Assembly (NCBI RefSeq): GCF_003148805.1
Contig: NZ_QGGX01000005.1
Location: 186,001-250,000 of the forward strand
DNA length: 64,000 bases
Direction: 5' to 3'
Source: Aminobacter sp. AP02
GTDB taxonomy: Bacteria > Pseudomonadota > Alphaproteobacteria > Rhizobiales > Rhizobiaceae
The position numbers were made by a program, and so were the translations under genes. Below, in pieces: positions 8,634 to 18,538 of the stretch. Under the pieces are notes generated by a model. It worked only from the letters and a program-made list of their open reading frames with translations, searched no databases and was not told the DNA's origin. Position 1 is the stretch's first letter; each line of letters opens with the position of its first letter.

Positions 8634-8921
8634 GCCCAAGCTATGAAATAGCCCCGGGCGGATGTCCACCGCGGGGCGCAAAAGGTGCTCGCAATGCATG
8701 GCATCGGCGCCGGCATGAGGATCGTCAATTGGCCATTTGCCGGTTGCCTTGGCCAGCGTTTGACGTGCGGCTAAAAGGGAACTGCGGGGTAGCTCTTTTG
8801 GCTAGTCGGAGCGTTCTAGTGCGGTGGCGCGTGGTGTGTTACTGCTTTCGGACCAACCAGGGGATGCAATCGATAGGCCTCCGGCCAACGTCGGGGGGAG
8901 AGGGTCCCTTCAGGAGGCTAC

Positions 8922-10358
8922 ATGGACGTCACACGCCGCGCCGTGTCAATCGGCGGTCTTAGTATACTTGCTACCAGTTCATTTTCGCCTGCCAACGCTC
9001 TTGACAGTCCAATCGTCGATCCGTTTGACGGATCGAGCGACTTCTGGCTCGCGGTCGAAGCCTACATCTACGGCTACCCGCTTGTGACCATGGAGATGAC
9101 GCGCCGGGTGGTCACCAACGTGTCCAAGGCGGAGGGCACCAAGGCCCCGATGGGCCACATCATCAAGCTGCGCGAATATCCAGACGCCTCATTCACCGAC
9201 GTCACGGCACCCAACGCTGATACACTCTACACGACGGCTTTTGTCGATGTCGGCGAGGAGCCTTGGGTCTTTTCTTTCCCCGACATGAAAGACCGCTACT
9301 TCCTGTTTCCGATGCTCGATGGGTGGACAACGGTCTTCCAGGTGCCCGGCAAGCGAACGACCGGCGGCGGAGCCCAATCCTATGCCATTACCGGCCCCGG
9401 CTGGGAGGGGAAGCTGCCGGAAGGCGTCAAGGAATACAAGTCGCCCACGAGCATGGTATGGATACTCGGACGCATCTATTGCACCGGTACCCCGGAAGAC
9501 TACAAGGCGGTTCATGAGTTGCAGGATCAATGCAAGCTCGTGCCGCTGAGCAGCTACGGCAAAGATTGGACGCCGCCGCCCGGTAAGGTCGACCCCAGCA
9601 TAGACATGAAGACTGCTGTCCGCGATCAGGTCAACCGAATGGACGCGGTCGAGTACTTCACGCTGCTAAGCGAGTTGCTGAAGACAAATCCGCCAACGGA
9701 TGCCGACGCGGCGATGGTCGAGAAGATGGCGCAGATCGGCATTGTCCCCGGCAAGGGTTTTGACAAGAGCAGGCTTGACGCTCACTTCATCAAGCGGATT
9801 CCCGAGATTGGGTTCGGACGCATCATGCTGCACTTCAAGTTCAGCGATGGCGATATTCGGGATATCAACGGCTGGGGTTATACGACCAAGACCGGCATCT
9901 ACGGCACGGAGTATGTGCAGCGTGCGCTCATCACGGCGATAGGGCTTGGAGCCAATCGCCCTCAAGATGCGATCTATCCGACTTCGTTGAAATCGCGCGA
10001 CGGGCTGTTCTCGCGCTCCTATGACGGGTCGAACAACTACGTCTTGACCTTCGCCAAAGGTCAAATCCCGCCAGTCCGCGGCTTCTGGTCGATTACGATG
10101 TACAACGAAAAATACTTCTTCGTTGACAATCCAATCAATCGATACTCGATCAGCGCAAGGCAAGATCTCAAGACTAACGCGGATGGCTCGACAGATATCT
10201 ATATCCAGCACAAGTCGCCTGGCGCCGACAAGGAATCAAACTGGCTTCCGGCGCCCGAGGGCAAGTTCATCCTGATGATGCGGCTGTACTGGCCGGATGA
10301 CAGTCCTCCATCGATACTGGACGGATCGTGGGTCATTCCGCCGGTGAAGAAGGTCTAG
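8922..10358 (+). CDS. Exported DUF1254/DUF1214 protein
   Basis: The protein has 478 residues. A perfect AGGAGG at 8912-8917 fixes the ATG at 8922. The N-terminus has TRRAVS and a hydrophobic stretch ending ANA, which looks like a Tat-type signal peptide (about residues 1-26). DUF1254 spans roughly 45-180, beginning WLAVEAYIYGYPLVTMEMTRR, and DUF1214 spans roughly 330-460 (RGFWSITMYNEKYFFVDN). The biochemical role of this family is unknown. It is common in soil proteobacteria, often as several paralogs, and probably periplasmic. The gene stands alone, with a 288-bp upstream gap and a hairpin just downstream. Confidence 0.85.
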   Translation: MDVTRRAVSIGGLSILATSSFSPANALDSPIVDPFDGSSDFWLAVEAYIYGYPLVTMEMTRRVVTNVSKAEGTKAPMGHIIKLREYPDASFTDVTAPNADTLYTTAFVDVGEEPWVFSFPDMKDRYFLFPMLDGWTTVFQVPGKRTTGGGAQSYAITGPGWEGKLPEGVKEYKSPTSMVWILGRIYCTGTPEDYKAVHELQDQCKLVPLSSYGKDWTPPPGKVDPSIDMKTAVRDQVNRMDAVEYFTLLSELLKTNPPTDADAAMVEKMAQIGIVPGKGFDKSRLDAHFIKRIPEIGFGRIMLHFKFSDGDIRDINGWGYTTKTGIYGTEYVQRALITAIGLGANRPQDAIYPTSLKSRDGLFSRSYDGSNNYVLTFAKGQIPPVRGFWSITMYNEKYFFVDNPINRYSISARQDLKTNADGSTDIYIQHKSPGADKESNWLPAPEGKFILMMRLYWPDDSPPSILDGSWVIPPVKKV

Positions 10359-10378
10359 GGGAAGCGGCGTATTTGAGT

Positions 10379-10409
10379 ATCGGGAGGGGGCGAAGCGCCA
10401 TCTCCCGAT
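10379..10409 (+). terminator. Hairpin after the DUF1254 gene
   Basis: ATCGGGAG at 10379-10386 pairs with CTCCCGAT at 10402-10409, and GGCG/CGCC pairs inside the loop. It lies 21 bp after the stop. There is no U-tract, so termination may be weak or Rho-assisted. Confidence 0.5.
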
Positions 10410-10432
10410 CACTCACACGGCATGGCGCGGAG

Positions 10433-10456
10433 CAAAAGCAGGATGTCCATCCTGCT
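10433..10456 (-). terminator. Terminator of the DUF2778 gene
   Basis: AGCAGGATG (10437-10445) and CATCCTGCT (10448-10456) are exact complements. On the minus strand the hairpin is followed by TTTT. It lies 50-74 bp after the minus-strand gene that ends at 10507, so it is a plausible intrinsic terminator. Confidence 0.6.
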
Positions 10457-10506
10457 GATACAGTCTAGCCAGGATTAGGCATGCTCCCGGAAGAGGGGCG
10501 TGCCCG

Positions 10507-11802
10507 TCAGGCGCTCTTGCCGTTTGAGGCAAGACGCGTGTTTGCGCGACCGCCGCTCGGCACAACGACGATTTGCCTGACCTTGCCTTGCTTGAAGGCG
10601 GTGAGGAAACGCTGGTAGTCCTTGAAGGCGACACAGCCATGCGACTCCGCCTGCCTGCCGCGCAGCAGGTAGCTGTGGGTAAGGAAGCCGTCGCGGCCAT
10701 ATTTGTTCTTGCCGTCAACGGGCAGCATGCGGATCGCCTCGACGCCGTGGAAGCGGCTTTCGCGCATCTTGAGGTTATAGGTGTGCGGCGGTGTCGGCCC
10801 GTTCATCTTGACGTTCACGTAGCGCGGATCGTCAGCCATGCTGCCAACGCCCGAATGGGCCTCGAGCACGCTGCCGTCGGGCATGTAGACCTTGGCGGCG
10901 CTGATGTCGTAGACGGCCACGCCGTCTCCCGCCCTTGATCCACCGCCGAACAGGTTGCGCAGCGATTGGCCAAGGCTGCCGCTGGCTTTCGGTTCCGGGA
11001 CGTTCGGCCGCGCGTAGGCGAGTGTCTGCTTGGGCTCTTCGCGCTGGTAGGCCTTCCTGGGCTCTTCGACTGCCGCCGGCCCTGGCGCCTGACCTAGGGC
11101 CTGGTCGCGAAGCGGACGCAACTGCGGCATCGGGCCATCGGAGGGGGTGTCCTGGTAATCCGGCGTGGCGGCGGCGTCCGTATCGGTATCGGGAGCCTGC
11201 TCCTGCAAGGCGAGGTCTTCCTCTGGCGGCGTCGCCAGCAAGACTGACAAGGCGCTGTCGGCTGCTCCGCCCGGCGAGGGATCGGCATAGGCCAGCACAG
11301 TCGGATGCGGATCGGCCGAACCATCGGGCTGCGATGCAAAGCGCTCCGAGGCGGGGACTGCCGCAAGCTGCGATCTGGCGGAGCCGGGGTGATCGAACAG
11401 GCTGGCGAGCTTTTGCGAGGTCAGGCTGGCTTTTTTCACGACCGCGTCGAAGCGCGCCGAATTGCCGCTCGCGGCGGCATTCGCGTTGATAACATGACGG
11501 GCGGATTTCGCCGGCATAGCTAACAGGCTCGCGGTCACAACGGGCCGCGCGGTGGCCGTGATCAGCCTCGGTGCCTTGCTGGTGCTGACATAGGCAACAA
11601 GTGCCCGTGCCTGTGTCTTGCTGGCGGGTGCGACCTGCGGGCTGGGCAAGAAGCTAGTTTGGCCAAGAGCACGCGAACTCGTTGTCGCGGCCATGCCGGC
11701 CATCGACCATATGGTCACGCCGGCAAGGGCGGTGCCAAAAGAGGCGATCAACAGTGGGCGCAACAAACGGCGCAACGGCCGTGCACGGACGATTTTACTC
11801 AC
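10507..11802 (-). CDS. Membrane-anchored DUF2778 protein with an L,D-transpeptidase-like HGC motif
   Basis: The protein has 431 residues. An N-terminal membrane anchor lies at about 13-37, followed by a long low-complexity Ala/Pro/Ser-rich region (about 40-280). The C-terminal DUF2778 domain runs from about 290 to 420. The domain carries SHGCVAF with Cys390, matching the catalytic His-Gly-Cys of L,D-transpeptidase folds; DUF2778 includes the Tlde1-type wall-acting enzymes. It probably acts on peptidoglycan in the periplasm, as a transpeptidase, carboxypeptidase or D-amino-acid exchanger. The start codon is GTG at 11802 and no good Shine-Dalgarno is visible, so the N-terminus is somewhat uncertain. 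No T6SS or immunity gene is adjacent, so a housekeeping role is more likely than a toxin role. Confidence 0.8.
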   Translation of the reverse strand: MSKIVRARPLRRLLRPLLIASFGTALAGVTIWSMAGMAATTSSRALGQTSFLPSPQVAPASKTQARALVAYVSTSKAPRLITATARPVVTASLLAMPAKSARHVINANAAASGNSARFDAVVKKASLTSQKLASLFDHPGSARSQLAAVPASERFASQPDGSADPHPTVLAYADPSPGGAADSALSVLLATPPEEDLALQEQAPDTDTDAAATPDYQDTPSDGPMPQLRPLRDQALGQAPGPAAVEEPRKAYQREEPKQTLAYARPNVPEPKASGSLGQSLRNLFGGGSRAGDGVAVYDISAAKVYMPDGSVLEAHSGVGSMADDPRYVNVKMNGPTPPHTYNLKMRESRFHGVEAIRMLPVDGKNKYGRDGFLTHSYLLRGRQAESHGCVAFKDYQRFLTAFKQGKVRQIVVVPSGGRANTRLASNGKSA

Positions 11803-11915
11803 AAACGCGTCAAACCAGTTATCGCGCGACAGCCCTCAGATCGGCGAGCGACCGCAACTGCGTGACTTCCGGAATGTCCCCATCTCGATCAATGACCGAC
11901 AAAGGATGGACAAAT

Positions 11916-11923
11916 ATGGTTAA
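11916..11923 (-). promoter_or_regulatory. Candidate CtrA half-site upstream of the DUF2778 gene
   Basis: The minus strand reads TTAACCAT, the rhizobial CtrA half-site word, about 115 bp before the GTG of the wall-acting gene. No second TTAA at the expected spacing is seen, so this is weak. The gap 11803-12097 must also hold the ettA promoter, which I cannot place with certainty. Confidence 0.3.
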
Positions 11924-12097
11924 ATTTTGCTTGTCGGCGACTTGGTTCGCGCAAATCTTCAGACGTGATGACGCCCGCGGTCGATATCTTGCATCAGCCG
12001 GCGCGCCGCGGCCCATGCCCAAAAGCATTTGCCGTTTGGGGCGGGATCGCCTACATAGCGCCCAACTCCTATCACTTGAGAAGCAGGATACGCGCGC

Positions 12098-13747
<1,650 letters not shown>

Positions 13748-13765
13748 GCGATTGAAATTCATAAG

Positions 13766-13793
13766 ACGCCCCGCCCAAAGCGGGGCGTTTTTG
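13766..13793 (+). terminator. Intrinsic terminator of ettA
   Basis: ACGCCCCG (13766-13773) and CGGGGCGT (13781-13788) form an exact 8-bp stem with a 7-nt loop, followed by a TTTTT run. It is a textbook Rho-independent terminator. Confidence 0.9.
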
Positions 13794-13821
13794 TATCATC
13801 TGCACTGCAGGAGTTTGCGGA

Positions 13822-14589
13822 ATGAAAGACTGGTCAGCTTCGCAATATCTGAAGTTCGAAGACGAGCGCACGCGTCCGGCGAGGGACCTGCTGGCACAGA
13901 TCCCGATCGAGAACCCCACGCATGTGGCCGATATCGGCTGCGGTCCCGGCAATTCGACCGAGCTGCTGGTCGAACGTTGGCCGGAAGCAAAGGTCTCGGG
14001 CTTTGACACGTCTCCAGCCATGATCGAAGATGCGCGCAAACGCTTGCCCGAGATCGACTTCCAGCTTGCCGATGCGGAAAGCTGGACACCGGATGGCCCA
14101 GTCGACGTCATCTTTGCCAATGCTGTCTTCCAGTGGCTGCCCAACCATCAGGCGGTGCTGCAGCGATTGCTGGGCCTGCTCGCGCCCGGCGGCTTCCTGG
14201 CAGTGCAGATGCCCGACAATATCGGTGAGCCGTCCCATGTACTGATGCGCGAAACCGCTGCCGCCATGAGTTTTGGCGCCAAGATCGCAGGCGTCGCGCG
14301 TGCGCCGCTGCCGCCAGTTTCTTCGTATTACGACCTGCTCGTGCCGCTGTCGGCGCGGGTCGACATCTGGCACACGGTCTACAACCACCCGATGGCGGAC
14401 GCGGCGGCAATCGTCGAGTGGGTGAAAGGGACGGGGCTTCGGCCGTTCATCGACCCGCTCGATCCGGACGAACGGGCGGCCTATATTGCCGCCTATACCG
14501 CAAACATCGCTTCGGCCTATCCGCCGTCGGCGAACGGCAAGGTTCTGTTGCGGTTTCCCAGGCTGTTCATGGTGGCGCAGCGAAAATAG
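13822..14589 (+). CDS. tam: Trans-aconitate 2-methyltransferase
   Basis: This is a 255-residue class I SAM-dependent methyltransferase. The SAM motif [11 protein letters not shown] is at about 35-45, followed by the acidic end of the next strand in [10 protein letters not shown]. The N-terminus [20 protein letters not shown] and the [12 protein letters not shown] region are typical of Tam. The enzyme methylates trans-aconitate, a spontaneous by-product of cis-aconitate that inhibits aconitase, and so detoxifies it in the cytosol. Length equals the family norm. A GCAGGAG ribosome site precedes the ATG at 13822. It is transcribed alone after the ettA terminator; the next gene starts 142 bp later. 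Confidence 0.92.
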   Translation: MKDWSASQYLKFEDERTRPARDLLAQIPIENPTHVADIGCGPGNSTELLVERWPEAKVSGFDTSPAMIEDARKRLPEIDFQLADAESWTPDGPVDVIFANAVFQWLPNHQAVLQRLLGLLAPGGFLAVQMPDNIGEPSHVLMRETAAAMSFGAKIAGVARAPLPPVSSYYDLLVPLSARVDIWHTVYNHPMADAAAIVEWVKGTGLRPFIDPLDPDERAAYIAAYTANIASAYPPSANGKVLLRFPRLFMVAQRK

Positions 14590-14731
14590 GCGCCAGCACG
14601 GGCCAAACAGCCGGAAGGCCCATATTCGAACGCGCCAGTGTGGCGTAAAGTGCACACGGCGAATCTGGGGGCGTCTCTGGGCAGGCGGGGTTCGCGCATT
14701 ATTCGCATAATTGCAGGCATCGGACGGTTTC

Positions 14732-15853
14732 ATGCATCGCGTCGTCATCAGCGGTATTGGCGTAGAAATTCCGCAAGCGTCGATCAGCAACGATGAACTG
14801 GTCGAAAGCTTCAACGCCTGGGCCGACATCGAAAACGCCAAACGTGAAGCGGCGGGCCGCGAACTGGTGAAGAAATCGGACAGCGATTTCATCGTCTACG
14901 CCTCCGGCGTCAAAAATCGCCATGTCCACACGCTCGACGGTATCCTCGATCCCCAAAGGATGAGCCCGCGCATCCCCCCGCGCGCCGACGACGATCTGTC
15001 GGTGGAAGCGGAGTTCGGCGTGGCGTCGGCGCGAAAGGCGCTGGACCATGCCGGTTTGACCGCGGCCGACATCGACATGGTCATCTGCGCTGCCTCGCAC
15101 CAACAGCGGCCCTATCCGGCGATTGCGATCGAAATCCAGAAGGAGCTCGGCATCGAAGGTGCTGCCTTCGACATGAGCCTTGGCTGTTCGTCGGCAGCGG
15201 CAGCACTGCATGTGGCGTTCAACCTGGTGCGCTCGGGCGGGCAGAAGCGCGTGCTGATCGTCACCCCTGAGATCATCACCGGGCATCTCAATTTCCGCGA
15301 CCGCCAGACACATTTCATCTTCGGCGATGCGTCGGTGGCGCTGGTGGTCGAGGCATTGGGACCGAAACAGACGCGGCCTGGGCGCTTCGAGATCATCGAC
15401 ACGCGGAACTGGACGCAGTTTTCCAACAATATCCGCACCAATTTCGGCTTCCTGCTGCGTACCGGTCAGGAAAACACCTCCGTCGTCGAGATGGAGGGCA
15501 ACATGATCAAGCAGGTCGGCAACAAGGTGTTCAAGGAGGTGACGCATGCGGCGCACCGCTTCATCACCGCCTTTCTCGCCGACCACGGCATGACGCCGTC
15601 CGACGTCAAGCGCTACTGGCTGCACCAGGCCAATGCACGCATGAACGCGATGATCCTCAAGCTGGCGCTCGGCCACGAGGCCGACCAGAACACCGCACCG
15701 ATGGTGCTGGAGCGGCTCGGCAATACGGCGGCGGCGGGCGCCATCATCGCGCTCAAGGAAAACCATGAGGACATGAAACCGGGCGACCACGGGCTGATCT
15801 GCGCTTTTGGCGCGGGTTATTCGATCGGCGGCGCGCTTGTGCGGATGATGTGA
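14732..15853 (+). CDS. FabH-like beta-ketoacyl-ACP synthase III
   Basis: The 373-residue protein has the thiolase fold. The Cys-His-Asn triad is intact: Cys152 in GCSSAAAAL, His in WLHQANARMN, and Asn in GNTAAAGAI. It is longer than typical FabH (about 320), with an insertion near the N-terminus around ADIENAKREAAGREL. It probably condenses an acyl-CoA with malonyl-ACP or another acceptor; the substrate may differ from FabH because it is not in a plsX-fabH cluster. The start at 14732 is preferred over one seven residues upstream, since MHRVVISGIG matches the first strand. A short palindrome (ATTAT-TCGC-ATAAT, 14698-14711) lies just before the gene. Confidence 0.88.
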   Translation: MHRVVISGIGVEIPQASISNDELVESFNAWADIENAKREAAGRELVKKSDSDFIVYASGVKNRHVHTLDGILDPQRMSPRIPPRADDDLSVEAEFGVASARKALDHAGLTAADIDMVICAASHQQRPYPAIAIEIQKELGIEGAAFDMSLGCSSAAAALHVAFNLVRSGGQKRVLIVTPEIITGHLNFRDRQTHFIFGDASVALVVEALGPKQTRPGRFEIIDTRNWTQFSNNIRTNFGFLLRTGQENTSVVEMEGNMIKQVGNKVFKEVTHAAHRFITAFLADHGMTPSDVKRYWLHQANARMNAMILKLALGHEADQNTAPMVLERLGNTAAAGAIIALKENHEDMKPGDHGLICAFGAGYSIGGALVRMM

Positions 15854-15948
15854 GCAATCAGCGCCGATGATGGGAAAGATCAGGCTTTTTGTCTGGATTT
15901 CCCAGCAGATGCGGGCCACATCTGCGGCCCGAAACCGAGAGGCCAGAC

Positions 15949-16566
15949 ATGCTCGATCCGACGATGCACAGGGAAGGCGAACCTGAAATCCTGCCGGGCC
16001 GCAAGCTCGCCGCGCGCGTCGCCGGCGTCTACACGGCGCCATCCGACCATTTCGTCACGCAGGCAGTGGAGACGCTGCCGCTGACCTTCGAGGGCATCGT
16101 CGGCGACCTCCATGCCGGTCATGTCAGGCGATCGGGCGGGCGTGAGCCATGGTACCCGCGTGGCACCGAAATGCGCAACGAGCGGCAATTGTCGATTGTC
16201 GCGCCCGACGAACTCGCCATCGTCGCAGAGCGCATGGGGCTGGCCGAAATCAGGCCCCAGTGGATTGGTGCCAATCTCCTGCTCGAAGGCGTGCCGATGC
16301 TGTCGATGCTGCCGGCTGGCACGATGCTGTTTTTCAAGGGCGGCGTGACGATCAAGATCGACGGGCAGAACGCCCCGTGCCGGATCGCCGGGCGCTCGAT
16401 TGCCGAACATGCCGCCATGGCCGACCACGACGCCGGCTCGCTGCTGTTTCCGAAGGTGTCGCGGCGCCTGCGCGGGCTTGTCGCCTGGGTGGAGAAGCCG
16501 GGCGTGATTGCGGCAGGCGAGGAGGTTTCGGTGCGCGTGCCCGAGCAGTGGATCTACCGGGCTTAG
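15949..16566 (+). CDS. MOSC domain protein
   Basis: The 205-residue soluble protein has a MOSC (MoCo sulfurase C-terminal) domain. The conserved cysteine lies in NAPCRIAGRSIA, and the early GIVGDLHAGHVR and RNERQLSIVAPDEL stretches are typical. Such stand-alone proteins are thought to carry sulfur or bind the molybdenum cofactor, or to act on N-hydroxylated substrates; this one is not characterised. The ATG at 15949 was chosen because GAGAGG lies 7 bp before it; a TTG 60 bp upstream would also extend the frame but has no support. It follows the FabH-like gene by 95 bp and is convergent with the DUF2293 gene (21-bp gap). Confidence 0.85.
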   Translation: MLDPTMHREGEPEILPGRKLAARVAGVYTAPSDHFVTQAVETLPLTFEGIVGDLHAGHVRRSGGREPWYPRGTEMRNERQLSIVAPDELAIVAERMGLAEIRPQWIGANLLLEGVPMLSMLPAGTMLFFKGGVTIKIDGQNAPCRIAGRSIAEHAAMADHDAGSLLFPKVSRRLRGLVAWVEKPGVIAAGEEVSVRVPEQWIYRA

Positions 16567-16587
16567 CCTTCGCGCAAGCCCGCACGC

Positions 16588-16902
16588 CTAGACGTCCTCG
16601 TCGTCGGGATCGAGCAGGCGCGTGGCGCGCCAGCGCGTCAGCGTTTCGTTGATCTGGCCGATGACGAAGAAGCGGGCTGAATCGCGGTCATAGCCTTCCG
16701 ACAGAAGCTTCTCGTAGTCGGTGTGGGCGTGGCGGACATGGGCGACAGTCGCAAGCCATACGGCGATCGACGGCGGCAGCGTCTTCATATGAATGGCGAG
16801 CGCATCGGCGCGGATCGCTTCGATATCAGAATAGGGCGCCAGCGGCAGCAACGCTGTCAGCGACTTGGCGACTGAGCGCCGCCGCCCGGTGGGCGGGTTC
16901 AC
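16588..16902 (-). CDS. DUF2293-like small protein
   Basis: This 104-residue soluble protein resembles DUF2293: the TLPPSIAVWLATVAHVRHAHTDYEKLL region and GYDRDSARFFVIGQINETL are the recognisable parts. No function is known for the family. The start codon is GTG at 16902, overlapping the TGA of the upstream trmO gene (GTGA), so it is translated with TrmO. The C-terminus is acidic (DPDDEDV). The coupling to a tRNA-modifying enzyme is the only functional hint and is weak. Confidence 0.75.
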   Translation of the reverse strand: MNPPTGRRRSVAKSLTALLPLAPYSDIEAIRADALAIHMKTLPPSIAVWLATVAHVRHAHTDYEKLLSEGYDRDSARFFVIGQINETLTRWRATRLLDPDDEDV

Positions 16903-17414
16903 TCGCTGCCGCCCTTGTGCGGACGGGTGGCATCAGGGAACGCATCGACGGACGGGAAATAAGGTTTGATGTCGATGACCGGCGTGCCGTCGAGCGCGTC
17001 CATGGCATCCAGTTCGATGCGCCCGGCCTCTATGTCGATCGAAACGATAGCGGCGATGTGCAGGCCGACAGGGTTAGGGCGGGCAGGGGAGCGCAGCGCG
17101 AAAACGCCTTTGGCGTCAGATGCATGGCGCGGTTTCTGGACAATCAGATTCCGCGGCGCCTGTTCGAACCAGCTGAGGATCACGACATGGCTGAAGCCCG
17201 CAAGGCCGGCAAGTCCCGGTCGATAGGGCGCGTCGATCAATAGCGTTGCGCCCCGGCTCTTTTCCCGCGCCGCATTCATGTTCTTGGGGCAATCCTCGCG
17301 CAGCTTCCATGGCGAGACGATGCTGCCGATGAAGACGAGCTTGGCGTCGGCCAACCTGGCTGCCGGATCGTCATTGAGCGCCACTTCGCCCTCGCGCTGC
17401 TCGAACATCTGCAT
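16899..17414 (-). CDS. trmO: tRNA (N6-threonylcarbamoyladenosine37-N6)-methyltransferase TrmO-like
   Basis: The 171-residue protein belongs to the TsaA/TrmO (UPF0066) family. Diagnostic stretches are FIGSIVSPWKLREDCPKN, LAGFSHVVILSWFEQAP, and the SAM-site FALRSPARPNPVGLHIA. In E. coli TrmO the family methylates t6A37 of tRNA-Thr; this version is shorter, lacking the C-terminal extension, as in many alphaproteobacteria. The start at 17414 is set by GGGAGG six bases upstream; earlier in-frame starts have no ribosome site. The gene is divergent from the ArsR-methyltransferase gene and overlaps the DUF2293 gene. The palindromic operator at 17486-17505 lies between the divergent starts and could affect it too. 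Confidence 0.85.
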   Translation of the reverse strand: MQMFEQREGEVALNDDPAARLADAKLVFIGSIVSPWKLREDCPKNMNAAREKSRGATLLIDAPYRPGLAGLAGFSHVVILSWFEQAPRNLIVQKPRHASDAKGVFALRSPARPNPVGLHIAAIVSIDIEAGRIELDAMDALDGTPVIDIKPYFPSVDAFPDATRPHKGGSE

Positions 17415-17485
17415 GGCATCCTCCCGCCGTCGCGCCATTTTCTTGCCCGCATGCGACATTGGGCGTTGCAATCATTCGTTTCGTC

Positions 17486-17505
17486 ACATAAAGATATGTT
17501 TATGT
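17486..17505. promoter_or_regulatory. Perfect palindromic operator, probably for the ArsR-methyltransferase regulator
   Basis: ACATAAA (17486-17492), then GATATG, then TTTATGT (17499-17505): a perfect 7-bp inverted repeat with a 6-bp centre. It is AT-rich in a GC-rich background and ends 22 bp before the ATG of the ArsR-type gene. Shape and length fit an ArsR-family operator. Autoregulation together with control of metF is inferred from position. Confidence 0.75.
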
Positions 17506-17527
17506 CTTTTGGCGAGAAACGAAGCCG

Positions 17528-18538
17528 ATGCACGTCGCACTCGATACGATGGTAGATACCTTGAAGGCGGCCGCCGAATCCAGCCGCCTTCGCATCCTGA
17601 CGCTGCTTTCGCGCGGCGACCTGACCGTTTCCGACCTGACCGAGATTCTCGGACAGTCCCAGCCACGCGTGTCGCGCCATCTCAAGCTGCTGCTCGAAGC
17701 TGGCCTCATTGATCGTTACCAGGAAGGTTCCTGGGCGTTCTTCCGCCTGTCCGACGCCGATCAGGCGCGCGGATTCGTGCAGGGGCTGGTGTCGGGTGTC
17801 GACAAGGCCGACAGCCAGGTTACGCGCGATTTCGAGCGCCTCGAAGACGTCAAGCACAAGCGCCAGGAGCGCGCCGCGCGCTATTTCAGCGCCAATGCGG
17901 CGAGCTGGGACGAGTTGCGTTCGCTGCATGTCGCCGACCGCGCTGTCGAGGCCGCACTGGTCAAGCTGGTCGGCAAGCGGCCGTTCCAGTCGATGCTCGA
18001 CCTGGGCACCGGTACCGGCCGCCTGCTCGAGATCTTTTCGCCGCTCTATCGTCGTGGCGTTGGCATCGACATGTCGCGCGAAATGCTGGCGGTTGCCCGC
18101 GCCAATCTCGACAAGGCCGGCGTTGCCAACGCCCAGGTGCGCCAGGGCGACATCTTCTCGCCGCCCGTCGAGCGCGATGCGTTCGATCTGGTCACCATTC
18201 ATCAGGTGCTGCACTATCTCGACGACCCGGCCCGAGCCATTCAGGAGGCGGCGCGCCTGCTGCGGCCGGCCGGACGTCTGGTGATCGTCGATTTCGCCCC
18301 GCATGGGCTCGATTTCCTGCGTTCCGATCATGCGCATGCTCGGCTTGGCTTCTCCGACAGGCAGATCGCCGACTGGCTGGCGGAGGCCGGCCTGGAGCTT
18401 GAAGAGACGCAGGAATTCGAACCGCGCGGCGCGTCGAACAAGGCGAGCCTTACCGTCAAGCTGTGGCTGGCACGCGACCGCCGCCTTTTGATCGCCGATC
18501 CCAATCCAGAAATCCAAGCCGCAAGGGAAACCGCCTGA
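17528..18538 (+). CDS. ArsR-family regulator fused to a SAM-dependent methyltransferase domain
   Basis: The protein has 336 residues. A winged-helix ArsR domain lies at about 5-80, with recognition helix QPRVSRHLKLLLEAGLI. A class I methyltransferase domain lies at about 115-290, with SAM motif MLDLGTGTG at 157-164 and GIDMSREML after it. No metal-binding Cys pair (CxC) is visible in the HTH, so it is not a classic metal sensor. The fused domain suggests sensing of SAM or S-adenosylhomocysteine. It is directly followed by metF (stop and start overlap as TGATG), so it probably controls the methionine/one-carbon cycle and itself through the palindrome upstream. Whether the second domain still methylates anything is unknown. 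Confidence 0.88.
   Translation: MHVALDTMVDTLKAAAESSRLRILTLLSRGDLTVSDLTEILGQSQPRVSRHLKLLLEAGLIDRYQEGSWAFFRLSDADQARGFVQGLVSGVDKADSQVTRDFERLEDVKHKRQERAARYFSANAASWDELRSLHVADRAVEAALVKLVGKRPFQSMLDLGTGTGRLLEIFSPLYRRGVGIDMSREMLAVARANLDKAGVANAQVRQGDIFSPPVERDAFDLVTIHQVLHYLDDPARAIQEAARLLRPAGRLVIVDFAPHGLDFLRSDHAHARLGFSDRQIADWLAEAGLELEETQEFEPRGASNKASLTVKLWLARDRRLLIADPNPEIQAARETA

Noticed and set aside
17415-17527. SAM-responsive riboswitch before the metF operon
   Set aside because: The leader is too short and lacks SAM-I or SAM-II conserved elements. A palindromic protein operator explains the region better.
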